Below the pieces are notes generated by a model that was given only the letters and a program-made list of their open reading frames with translations, did not search any database and had not been told where the DNA came from. From assembly GCA_007128515.1 (NCBI GenBank), contig SKXI01000330.1:1-5331 (forward strand): a stretch of 5,331 bases of DNA, given 5' to 3'. The stretch is from Halococcaceae archaeon (GTDB lineage Archaea > Halobacteriota > Halobacteria > Halobacteriales > Halalkalicoccaceae). Shown here one piece after another: positions 1 to 4,858 of this stretch. How positions within the stretch are numbered: the first letter of the stretch is position 1; every line of letters begins with the position of its first letter. Both the position numbers and the translations under genes were made by a program.

Positions 1-1
1 C

Positions 2-178
2 GTTTCCGAGACCGTCGACATCCACCAGGTGCCCGACCGGCTCGAGACGATGACCGACTTCGGGACCCTCGGTATCCCGGCCTGTGACGACTTCTCGTCG
101 TGGGTGCCGATCCGACCGTTCCCTCCTCCCCCTTCACCGACGGAGACGGCTCCCGACCGATCCGAACCGGATCCGTGA
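2..178 (+). CDS. 3' end of an unrecognised protein gene (5' truncated by window edge)
   Basis: This frame stays open from the left edge to a TGA at 176-178, while the other two forward frames close within the first 100 bases. Codons up to about position 120 end almost always in G or C, as in the genuine genes of this window, so this is likely real coding sequence. The visible 58 residues include a soluble, mixed-charge stretch with DIHQVPDRLETMTDFG and then GIPACDDFSSW. The tail is low-complexity and proline-rich (PFPPPPSP) and ends in acidic, Pro-rich residues. No signal, membrane segment or catalytic motif is visible in this fragment, and I do not recognise the family. The proline-rich tail uses more T- and A-ending codons than the rest and is probably a poorly conserved C-terminus. 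The next gene follows after 69 bases with its own promoter. Confidence 0.6.
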   Translation, partial: VSETVDIHQVPDRLETMTDFGTLGIPACDDFSSWVPIRPFPPPPSPTETAPDRSEPDP

Positions 179-210
179 GCTGCGCTCGACGGGACGGGAG
201 GTGGTCGAGA

Positions 211-225
211 CGAAGCCGCTTTAGC
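211..225 (+). promoter_or_regulatory. Putative BRE/TATA promoter of the RaSEA gene
   Basis: The stretch CGAAGCCGCTTTAGC combines a purine-rich BRE-like part with the TATA-like GCTTTAGC. The TATA part is centred about 26 bases before the ATG at 248, so transcription would begin at or next to the start codon (leaderless). No Shine-Dalgarno sequence precedes that ATG, which agrees with this reading. It is inferred from position and resemblance to the haloarchaeal consensus. Confidence 0.55.
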
Positions 226-247
226 CCGCGGTCGGCTACCGCTTCCA

Positions 248-1324
248 ATGAGCGAGCCGAGTCCCGAGGTCTACGAGCAGGGACGCGGGATGGACGCGCA
301 CAACGCGGTGATGCGCGGCATTCGCGCAAAGAAAGACCGCACCTACGATCCCCACGAGCCGACGCGGGTCTGGGTCGACGAGGACAACACGCCCGACGGC
401 GTGCGCGAGAGCCTCACGATCATCCTCAACACCGGCGGCTGTCGGTGGGCGCGCGCCGGCGGCTGTACGATGTGCGGCTACGTCGCGGAGTCCGTCGAGG
501 GTGGGAGCGTGAGTCACGAGGCGCTGATGGACCAGATCGGCATCTGCCTCGATCACGAGGCGAAACACGCAGCGGGTCCCTGCGACCTCGTGAAGATCTA
601 CACCTCCGGGAGCTTCCTCGACGAACGGGAGGTGCCCGCCGAGACGCGGGCGGCGATCGCCGAGACCTTTTCGGGGCGGGAGCGGATCGTCGTCGAGAGC
701 CTCCCGGACTTCGTCGAGCGCGAGCGACTCGCCGACTTCAGGGACCGGGGACTGGCGACGGACGTCGCGATCGGGCTCGAGACCGCGACCGACCGGGTCA
801 GACGCGACTGCGTGAACAAGTACTTCGCGTTCGCCGACTTCGAGGCGGCCTGTGCCGAGGCGGCCGCCATCGGCGCGGGCGTGAAGGCCTATCTGCTGTT
901 GAAGCCGCCGTTTCTCACCGAACCCGAGGCGGTCTCCGATATGATCTCCTCGGTCGAGCGGTGTGCGGCGGTCGAGGCCTGTCACACCGTCTCGATGAAC
1001 CCCTGTAACGTCCAGCGCTACACGATGGTCGACGAGCTCTTCTTCCACGGCGGCTACCGGCCGCCCTGGCTCTGGTCGGTCGCACACGTCCTCCGTGAGA
1101 CCGCGGAGGTCGACGCGCTGGTGATCTCGGACCCGGTCGGCCACGGCTCCGACCGCGGCCCCCACAACTGCGGGGAGTGCGACGACCTGGTCCAGCGGGC
1201 GATCAAGGACTTCGACCTGCGACAGGACCCGAGCGTCTTCGAGCAGGTCTCCTGTGCGTGTGAGGCGACCTGGGAGACGGTGATGACCCGCGAGACGGCC
1301 TACAACGCGCCGCTCGCCCGGTAG
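248..1324 (+). CDS. raSEA: Archaeosine biosynthesis radical SAM protein RaSEA
   Basis: Predicted 358-residue radical S-adenosylmethionine enzyme of the RaSEA (TIGR01210-type) family. In archaea RaSEA works with ArcS: ArcS adds lysine to preQ0 at position 15 of tRNA, and RaSEA cleaves that adduct to leave the formamidine of archaeosine. The sequence shows NTGGCRWARAGGCTMCGY with Cys65, Cys73 and Cys76, the CX7CX2C cluster motif of this family rather than the common CX3CX2C. Next come KIYTSGSFLDEREVP (about 116-130), IGLETATDRVRRD (175-187), and KPPFLTEPEA (219-228). A C-terminal HNCGEC (306-311) and CAC (336-338) set may bind metal or a second site. Length fits the family. The ATG at 248 is chosen because it gives the usual N-terminus and has a promoter at leaderless spacing. 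arcS is not in the window. Family assignment is firm; the exact reaction is inferred from characterised relatives. Confidence 0.88.
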   Translation: MSEPSPEVYEQGRGMDAHNAVMRGIRAKKDRTYDPHEPTRVWVDEDNTPDGVRESLTIILNTGGCRWARAGGCTMCGYVAESVEGGSVSHEALMDQIGICLDHEAKHAAGPCDLVKIYTSGSFLDEREVPAETRAAIAETFSGRERIVVESLPDFVERERLADFRDRGLATDVAIGLETATDRVRRDCVNKYFAFADFEAACAEAAAIGAGVKAYLLLKPPFLTEPEAVSDMISSVERCAAVEACHTVSMNPCNVQRYTMVDELFFHGGYRPPWLWSVAHVLRETAEVDALVISDPVGHGSDRGPHNCGECDDLVQRAIKDFDLRQDPSVFEQVSCACEATWETVMTRETAYNAPLAR

Positions 1325-1351
1325 GATTCACATCGGGAATCCGAGCGGATT
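1324..1351 (+). repeat. Overlapping inverted repeats after raSEA (possible 3'-end structure)
   Basis: GGATTC at 1324-1329 is the exact reverse complement of GAATCC at 1337-1342, with a 7-base loop, and it begins on the last base of the raSEA stop codon. The block AATCCG (1338-1343) can instead pair with CGGATT (1346-1351). The middle arm can therefore form either of two hairpins. No T-run follows, so a terminator role is only possible. Confidence 0.35.
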
Positions 1352-1432
1352 AAGCGGCACATACCCGGTGTACGACGGTCATTAACGAAGTACCCCCTGA
1401 CTGTAGAGTGAAACGCCCATACCAGGCAGACA

Positions 1433-1561
1433 ATGCCAGACGAGTCATCGAACGCAACAGACGAACCCGTCGTCCGATCGAACGGGTGGTTTCTCATCCG
1501 GAACACCGAGGACCACACCCAGTGGCTCGCGACCGACTCGCCCGTCGAGGTCCGCAGGTAG
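1433..1561 (+). CDS. Small hypothetical protein, 42 residues
   Basis: ATG at 1433 to TAG at 1559-1561. The protein begins with an acidic, polar stretch (MPDESSNATDEP) and continues with a compact part containing NGWFLIRNTEDHTQWLATD and ending PVEVRR. About 83 percent of its codons end in G or C, and from codon 15 onward only one does not, matching the real genes here; the other frames across this region give Arg-rich, atypical translations. Two Trp and a short hydrophobic strand in so small a protein suggest a folded one-sheet domain of the kind common among haloarchaeal small proteins. There is no Cys pair for zinc and no membrane segment. I do not recognise the family and assign no function. 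It stands alone between raSEA and the convergent purQ. A weak TGTAGA at about 1402-1407 is the only TATA-like element at the expected distance. Confidence 0.6.
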   Translation: MPDESSNATDEPVVRSNGWFLIRNTEDHTQWLATDSPVEVRR

Positions 1562-1605
1562 CTCGACCGGCGTCGTTCGCGCCCACGGACGGCGCCGTAT
1601 CGCTC

Positions 1606-1622
1606 GCTCACGCGGCGTGAGC
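1606..1622. repeat. Perfect 8-bp dyad in the convergent intergenic gap
   Basis: GCTCACGC at 1606-1613 and GCGTGAGC at 1615-1622 are exact reverse complements around one central base. The dyad lies between the 3' ends of the convergent 42-residue gene and purQ, six bases beyond the purQ stop. With three or more loop bases it could form a 6-7 bp stem in either transcript, so it may help terminate both. No T-tract follows on either side, and a protein-binding site is equally possible. Confidence 0.35.
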
Positions 1623-1627
1623 CGTAC

Positions 1628-2308
1628 TCAGCTCTCCGCGAAACCCCGGAGGACGCCCGCACCGTCGGTGCGTCCGAGCTCCGGGAGCGTCGCCCGTTCG
1701 GGGTGTGGCATGAGCACCGCGACCCTCGCCGACTCGCCGACGACGCCCGCGACGTTCCCCGCCGAGCCGTTCGGGTTCGCCCTTTCGGTCGGTTCCCCGC
1801 CGCTATCGCAGTAGCGAAAGAGGATTCGTCCCTCGCGCTCGAGCGCCGCGAGCTCCTCCTCGGTCGCCTCGAACCGTCCCTCGCCGTGGGCGATCGGGAG
1901 CTCGATCACCTCGCCCTCCTCGTAGGCGCGCGTCCACGGCGTCTCCGCGTTCTCGACCCGGAGGGTCACCGGTTCGCACTGGAACCGTGCGCTCTCGTTG
2001 ACGGTGAAGGTACCCGGCGTGAGCCCGGACTCGCAACCGATCTGGGCCCCGTTACAGACGCCGAGCATCGGAACACCCTCCGAGACCGCCTCGCGCACCT
2101 CCTCCATGATCGGGGTCCGGGCGGCCATCGCGCCCGCTCTCAGGTAGTCGCCGTAGGAGAAACCACCGGGGAGCAACACCCCGGACGTGTCCTCGGGGAG
2201 TCCCTCCTCGTACCAGACGAGGTCCGCGTCGATCCCGAGGTGCGAGAGCGCCCTGTGTGCGTCCCGGTCGCAGTTCGAGCCGCCGAAGCGGACGATGGCG
2301 ACCGTCAT
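1628..2308 (-). CDS. purQ: Phosphoribosylformylglycinamidine synthase glutaminase subunit PurQ
   Basis: PurQ (226 residues, the usual size) is the class I glutamine amidotransferase subunit of FGAM synthase. It hydrolyses glutamine and passes ammonia to PurL, which converts FGAR to FGAM in purine synthesis. The N-terminus VAIVRFGGSNCDRD (3-16) and LLPGGFSYGDYLRAGA (45-60) are typical PurQ signatures. The nucleophile is Cys85 in GVCNGAQ, and the partner His202 and Glu204 lie in MPHPE. IAHGEGRF (139-146) is also conserved. The start ATG overlaps the purS stop as ATGA (2305-2308), implying translational coupling. The frame stays open further upstream, but that stretch is the shadow of purS and does not look like PurQ. 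It is the last gene of the purC-purS-purQ set; purL must lie elsewhere. Confidence 0.96.
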   Translation of the reverse strand: MTVAIVRFGGSNCDRDAHRALSHLGIDADLVWYEEGLPEDTSGVLLPGGFSYGDYLRAGAMAARTPIMEEVREAVSEGVPMLGVCNGAQIGCESGLTPGTFTVNESARFQCEPVTLRVENAETPWTRAYEEGEVIELPIAHGEGRFEATEEELAALEREGRILFRYCDSGGEPTERANPNGSAGNVAGVVGESARVAVLMPHPERATLPELGRTDGAGVLRGFAES

Positions 2309-2559
2309 CCGCTCTCGGCGACCTCGACGTCGTAGTCGTGGATCGTCGGGTTCGCGAGCAACCTGTCCGCCATCTCCCGGGCGCGTCGCTCGGCGTCGTC
2401 CGCCGAGTCGGCCTCGAGGTCGATCTCGAAGACGTCGGCCGCGCGCAGGTCCTCCAGGTCGAACTCCAGCCGTTCGAGCGCCCGTCTGGTGGTCTCTGCC
2501 TCCGGGTCGAGCACCCCCGACTTCAGCCGGACCGTCACGGTCGCGGTGTACGCCGTCAT
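2305..2559 (-). CDS. purS: Phosphoribosylformylglycinamidine synthase subunit PurS
   Basis: PurS (84 residues, normal size) is a small non-catalytic subunit. In small-type FGAM synthase it bridges PurQ and PurL and is thought to help channel ammonia between them. The sequence shows the family start TATVTVRLKSGVLDPEAET (residues 5-23), the helix RRALERLEF (25-33), and the C-terminal REMADRLLANPTIHDYDVEV (61-80). These fit the alternating strand and helix pattern of the PurS fold. Its TGA overlaps the purQ ATG by four bases, so the two subunits are probably made in a coupled ratio. It starts 53 bases after the purC stop, and a promoter-like element in that gap suggests purSQ can also be transcribed separately from purC. 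Confidence 0.95.
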   Translation of the reverse strand: MTAYTATVTVRLKSGVLDPEAETTRRALERLEFDLEDLRAADVFEIDLEADSADDAERRAREMADRLLANPTIHDYDVEVAESG

Positions 2560-2583
2560 CGGTCGACAGAGGGGGATGGGCCG

Positions 2584-2597
2584 TCAAAGCGCTTTTG
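2584..2597 (-). promoter_or_regulatory. Putative internal promoter for purSQ
   Basis: Read on the minus strand, CAAAAGCGCTTTGA combines a BRE-like CAAAA with a TATA-like GCTTTGA centred about 27 bases before the purS ATG. It contains the perfect 10-bp palindrome AAAGCGCTTT (2586-2595), which could also be an operator. The spacing fits a leaderless purS transcript independent of purC. This is inferred from pattern only. Confidence 0.45.
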
Positions 2598-2612
2598 AAA
2601 GCCGGGTTGGCG

Positions 2613-3626
2613 CTACAGGCCGTGTGCGTCCTCGACCGCGCTGTCGAGATCCGGCGCGTCGAACCACCCCTCGCCGGTGTAGGCGTTCGTCCCGGCGGCG
2701 TACATCCCGGCCATCGCGCGGATCACGCCGTCCGGGAGCCCCTCGGGTTCCCGGTCACAGAGCGTTCGCCAGTCGGCGACGTCCTCCCGTTTCGCGCGGG
2801 CTTTCGCCTCCTCGATCGCGGCGACCCACGCCTCCTGCTCGCGTTTGTGGTACTGCCTAATCACTTCCTTCGAGATGCCACGTCCCCCGTACGAAAAGCG
2901 GTTCTCGTCGAACGTCCCCACCACGTCCGCGACGCGCACCTCGCCGTCGTAGTAGAGACACTCGATCTTCCCGTCCTCGTGGACGAGCCCCGCCCGCTCC
3001 GCCCGCTCGGTGACGATCCGGTTGACCGCCCGGGCGAGCCCGGCGAGCTCGTCGATATCGGCACGCCCGGCGATCGCGTCGGCCTCCTCCCGGTCGAGGT
3101 ACCTGTCCGACTCCTCGTACTTCGTGGAGAACTCGACGACCGGCTCCGCGAGATCGACCGTATCCGGCGGCCACTCCTCGAACGAGAGGCCGTGGTCGGT
3201 CGGTTCGCTCCGGCGTCTGAGGCTCGACCCGACCGGAACGCGGTTGCGAAAGACGACCTCCAGCGGGACCAGGACGTTCCCGCCCGCCTCGGCGTGGTAC
3301 GCCTCGTAGTCGTACTCGCGGCCCTCGTGCGGGAGGTCGGGTACCTGCGTGAGGTCGATCGCCATCTCCCGTGGCGGCTCGCGCACCCCGGCGAGCGCCC
3401 GGGCGCTCCCGCTGACGCCGCGGTAGTGTGTCGGGACGCCCTCGCTTTCGAGCCGCTCGAAGTTGAACGCGCCCATCGTACAGAGGCTCGCGCCCTTGCC
3501 CGGGATCGGGTCGGGCATCGGTCCCCAGTCGAAGACGGAGTAGGCGTCGGTGAAGACGAACGCGCCCCGTCCCAGTTCCGCCGACGTCGGCTCCCGGTCG
3601 ACCCGGAACTCCTTGACGCTCGTCAC
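2613..3626 (-). CDS. purC: Phosphoribosylaminoimidazolesuccinocarboxamide synthase PurC (haloarchaeal type)
   Basis: SAICAR synthetase joins aspartate to CAIR using ATP in de novo purine synthesis. The 337-residue product is much longer than the roughly 240-residue bacterial enzyme. Recognisable blocks, in order: RGAFVFTDAYSVFDWG (20-35), PIPGKGASLCTMGAFNFE (40-57), VPLEVVFRNRVPVGSSL (120-136), PVVEFSTKYEESDRYL (162-177), and HEDGKIECLYYDGEVRVADV (216-235) with TFDENRFS and ISKEVIRQ just after. These match the SAICAR synthetase motifs in order but with substitutions. The last 60 or so residues form an extra C-terminal part ending in AHGL. The start is GTG at 3626: it gives the conserved MTSVKEF N-terminus and has GGAGG seven bases upstream. 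No suitable in-frame ATG lies nearby. It leads the purC-purS-purQ cluster. Confidence 0.92.
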   Translation of the reverse strand: MTSVKEFRVDREPTSAELGRGAFVFTDAYSVFDWGPMPDPIPGKGASLCTMGAFNFERLESEGVPTHYRGVSGSARALAGVREPPREMAIDLTQVPDLPHEGREYDYEAYHAEAGGNVLVPLEVVFRNRVPVGSSLRRRSEPTDHGLSFEEWPPDTVDLAEPVVEFSTKYEESDRYLDREEADAIAGRADIDELAGLARAVNRIVTERAERAGLVHEDGKIECLYYDGEVRVADVVGTFDENRFSYGGRGISKEVIRQYHKREQEAWVAAIEEAKARAKREDVADWRTLCDREPEGLPDGVIRAMAGMYAAGTNAYTGEGWFDAPDLDSAVEDAHGL

Positions 3627-3691
3627 GAGCCCGCCTCCGCGATTCGACCCGTCCGTCCGACCGATCCGAGCCCCCGCTGCCTGCGGTTCAT
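3623..3691 (-). CDS. Possible leader reading frame upstream of purC (22 codons)
   Basis: On the minus strand an ATG at 3691-3689 opens a 22-codon frame ending in a TGA at 3625-3623. The TGA overlaps the purC GTG as GTGA. The peptide is Arg-rich (MNRRQRG near the start, IAEAGS at the end) and resembles nothing I know. Its ATG lies about 26 bases from the centre of the only good promoter-like element in the gap, so a transcript from that promoter would begin at this ATG and the frame would be translated leaderlessly. The Shine-Dalgarno sequence of purC lies inside its last codons, so translation of the leader could control or couple to purC. In GC-rich sequence a 22-codon frame can occur by chance, so this is a hypothesis. 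Confidence 0.35.
   Translation of the reverse strand: MNRRQRGLGSVGRTGRIAEAGS
3634..3638 (-). promoter_or_regulatory. Shine-Dalgarno sequence deciding the GTG start of purC
   Basis: On the minus strand GGAGG lies seven bases before the GTG at 3626-3624. It is the best ribosome binding site in the window and stands out because the other genes appear leaderless. It supports GTG as the purC start and implies a real 5' leader on the purC mRNA. Confidence 0.6.
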
Positions 3692-3713
3692 GTCCGTCCC
3701 TCCCTACCGTCGG

Positions 3714-3728
3714 GACAAGAAGGTTTCC
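3714..3728 (-). promoter_or_regulatory. Putative BRE/TATA promoter of purC
   Basis: The minus-strand sequence GGAAACCTTCTTGTC matches the haloarchaeal layout of a GAAA BRE followed by a T-rich TATA element (TTCTTG). Its centre is about 26 bases from the ATG at 3691. Transcription should begin near there, leaving a leader of about 65 bases before the purC GTG. Confidence 0.55.
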
Positions 3729-3745
3729 GACCGGGGGCGAGGCAA

Positions 3746-3755
3746 CTGTTATGAC
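3746..3755 (+). promoter_or_regulatory. Putative TATA element of the RAM-domain gene
   Basis: CTGTTATGAC is centred about 27 bases before the ATG at 3777, and no Shine-Dalgarno sequence follows. It lies about 30 bp from the oppositely directed purC promoter, so one bound regulator could affect both genes. Confidence 0.45.
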
Positions 3756-3776
3756 ACGTCGCTCCGTGGGGCGACC

Positions 3777-4010
3777 ATGGCAGAAGCCTACGTACACGTG
3801 ATCGTCGACCCGGGGGCGGTGTCGCGAGCCGCCTCGGCCATCTCCGAACTGGATTCGGCCGCCTCCGTCCACGTCGTGACCGGCGAGTACGACGTCATCG
3901 CGCGGCTCGAACTGGAGGACGTGAGCGAGCTCCCGTCGGTCGTCGCCGAGGAGATCCACCCGATCACCGGCGTGATCGACACGGTGACGAGCCTCGCGTT
4001 CGAGCGCTAG
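3777..4010 (+). CDS. Stand-alone Lrp/AsnC ligand-binding (RAM) domain protein
   Basis: A 77-residue protein corresponding to the C-terminal effector domain of Lrp/AsnC regulators, without the helix-turn-helix. It begins AEAYVHVIVDPGAV, continues with a helix (about 15-26) and a strand ending in the hallmark VVTGEYDVIARLE (33-45), and ends in a helix plus ITGVIDTVTSLAFE (63-76). This is the strand-helix-strand-strand-helix-strand order of RAM domains, which assemble as dimers or octamers around small ligands such as amino acids. Such solitary domains are common in archaea; they may sense ligands or mix with full-length Lrp proteins. The ATG at 3777 gives the expected N-terminus and sits at leaderless distance from a TATA-like element. 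It is divergent from purC across 150 bp and 54 bases before sir2. Ligand and partner cannot be told. Confidence 0.88.
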   Translation: MAEAYVHVIVDPGAVSRAASAISELDSAASVHVVTGEYDVIARLELEDVSELPSVVAEEIHPITGVIDTVTSLAFER

Positions 4011-4034
4011 AGGCACCCGACACGAGACACGAGG

Positions 4035-4042
4035 CTTTTTCG
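4035..4042 (+). promoter_or_regulatory. Putative TATA element of the sir2 gene
   Basis: CTTTTTCG, within GAGGCTTTTTCGCC, is centred about 27 bases before the ATG at 4065, again without a Shine-Dalgarno sequence. The T-run is 25 bases past the preceding stop codon and could also serve as a terminator for the RAM-domain gene. Confidence 0.5.
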
Positions 4043-4064
4043 CCGCACGTGACCGGGTTCGGGT

Positions 4065-4814
4065 ATGGACGAGCGACTCGACCGGCTCGCTGTGGCGATC
4101 CGCGATGGGGAGGGGACGGTCGCGCTCACCGGCGCGGGGGTGAGCACCGCATCCGGCATCCCGGATTTCCGTGGCGAGGACGGCATCTGGGGCCGCGAGT
4201 TCGATCCGGCCTCCTTTCACCGACGCCGCTTCGAGCGCGACCCGGACGGGTTCTGGCGGGACCGGCTCCGGCTACACGAACGGCTCGTTCCCGAGGACGT
4301 CGCGCCGAACGCCGCTCACGAAGCGCTCGCCGCACTCGAATCGAGCGGTCACCTCGACGCCGTGATCACGCAGAACACGGACGGCTTGCACACGGCGGCC
4401 GGCTCCGGTACGGTAATCGAACTCCACGGGAACGCCGCGCGGGTCGTCTGTGAGTCCTGCGGTGAGCGCTCGCCCGCCGAAGAGGCCTTCGACCGGGTGC
4501 GAGCCGGTGAGACCCCGCCCACCTGTCGCTGTGGCGGCGTCCTCAAACCCGACGTGGTGCTCTTCGGCGAGTCCCTGTCGCGGGAGGCGATCGAGCGAGC
4601 GCGGGAGTACGCGGTCGACTGTGACGTCTTCCTCGCGGTCGGCTCCTCGCTCACCGTCGAACCCGCGGCGTCGCTGCCCCGGATCGCCACACGGAACGGC
4701 GCCTTCCTCGCCCTCGTCAACCTCGAACCGACACCCGCGAGCGAGAGCGCGGACCTCGACCTCCGGGCGAACGTCACCGAGGCGCTCCCGGCGCTCTGTA
4801 CGCGACTCCGGTGA
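4065..4814 (+). CDS. Sir2-family NAD-dependent protein deacylase (sirtuin)
   Basis: A 249-residue sirtuin, full length for the prokaryotic CobB/Sir2 group. It should remove acyl groups from protein lysines using NAD, giving nicotinamide and O-acyl-ADP-ribose. Visible motifs: LTGAGVSTASGIPDFRG (21-37) for NAD binding, TQNTDGLH (102-109), and the catalytic His121 in ELHGN. The zinc ribbon has Cys129 and Cys132 (CESC) plus Cys154 and Cys156 (CRC). Then come KPDVVLFGESL (161-171), VGSSLTVEPAASLP (192-205) and VNLEPTP (218-224). All catalytic and zinc residues are present, so the enzyme should be active; the QN motif has Thr where Ile or Val is more usual. In archaea sirtuins act on chromatin or metabolic proteins such as acetyl-CoA synthetase, but the target here is unknown. 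Neighbours do not form an obvious pathway with it. Confidence 0.94.
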   Translation: MDERLDRLAVAIRDGEGTVALTGAGVSTASGIPDFRGEDGIWGREFDPASFHRRRFERDPDGFWRDRLRLHERLVPEDVAPNAAHEALAALESSGHLDAVITQNTDGLHTAAGSGTVIELHGNAARVVCESCGERSPAEEAFDRVRAGETPPTCRCGGVLKPDVVLFGESLSREAIERAREYAVDCDVFLAVGSSLTVEPAASLPRIATRNGAFLALVNLEPTPASESADLDLRANVTEALPALCTRLR

Positions 4815-4828
4815 CCGGTACCGACCGG

Positions 4829-4834
4829 TTTTTA
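4829..4834 (+). promoter_or_regulatory. Putative TATA element of cofH
   Basis: TTTTTA at 4829-4834 is centred about 27 bases before the cofH ATG at 4859. Two copies of ACCGGT (4814-4819 and 4824-4829) lie directly upstream and touch it. The T-run begins 15 bases after the sir2 stop and may also end the sir2 transcript. Confidence 0.5.
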
Positions 4835-4858
4835 CCCGACCGACGGGAAGGACGCGCA

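Noticed and set aside
100..1008. 302-codon + frame starting with GTG before raSEA
   Set aside because: The product is overwhelmingly Arg and Gly in the second frame of raSEA, whose own translation carries the radical-SAM motifs.
236..1165. 309-codon open frame antisense to raSEA
   Set aside because: It mirrors the codon periodicity of raSEA, contains no recognisable motif, and has an unnatural composition. It is a GC-rich shadow.
1300..1662. 120-codon - frame across the intergenic region after purQ
   Set aside because: It overlaps the ends of purQ, the 42-residue gene and raSEA, and its composition (Ser- and Arg-rich) is unlike neighbouring proteins. No promoter or family resemblance.
2187..4010. 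Very long open frame on the + strand that ends with the RAM-domain gene
   Set aside because: Only the last 77 codons are a gene. The rest is the complement of purQ, purS and purC; its translation is Arg- and Pro-rich with no domain, while the opposite strand encodes clear enzymes.
3627..4220. N-terminal extension of purC in frame up to 4220 on the - strand
   Set aside because: The extension crosses the RAM gene and the start of sir2 on the opposite strand. The family N-terminus MTSVKEF and a Shine-Dalgarno sequence fix the start at 3626.
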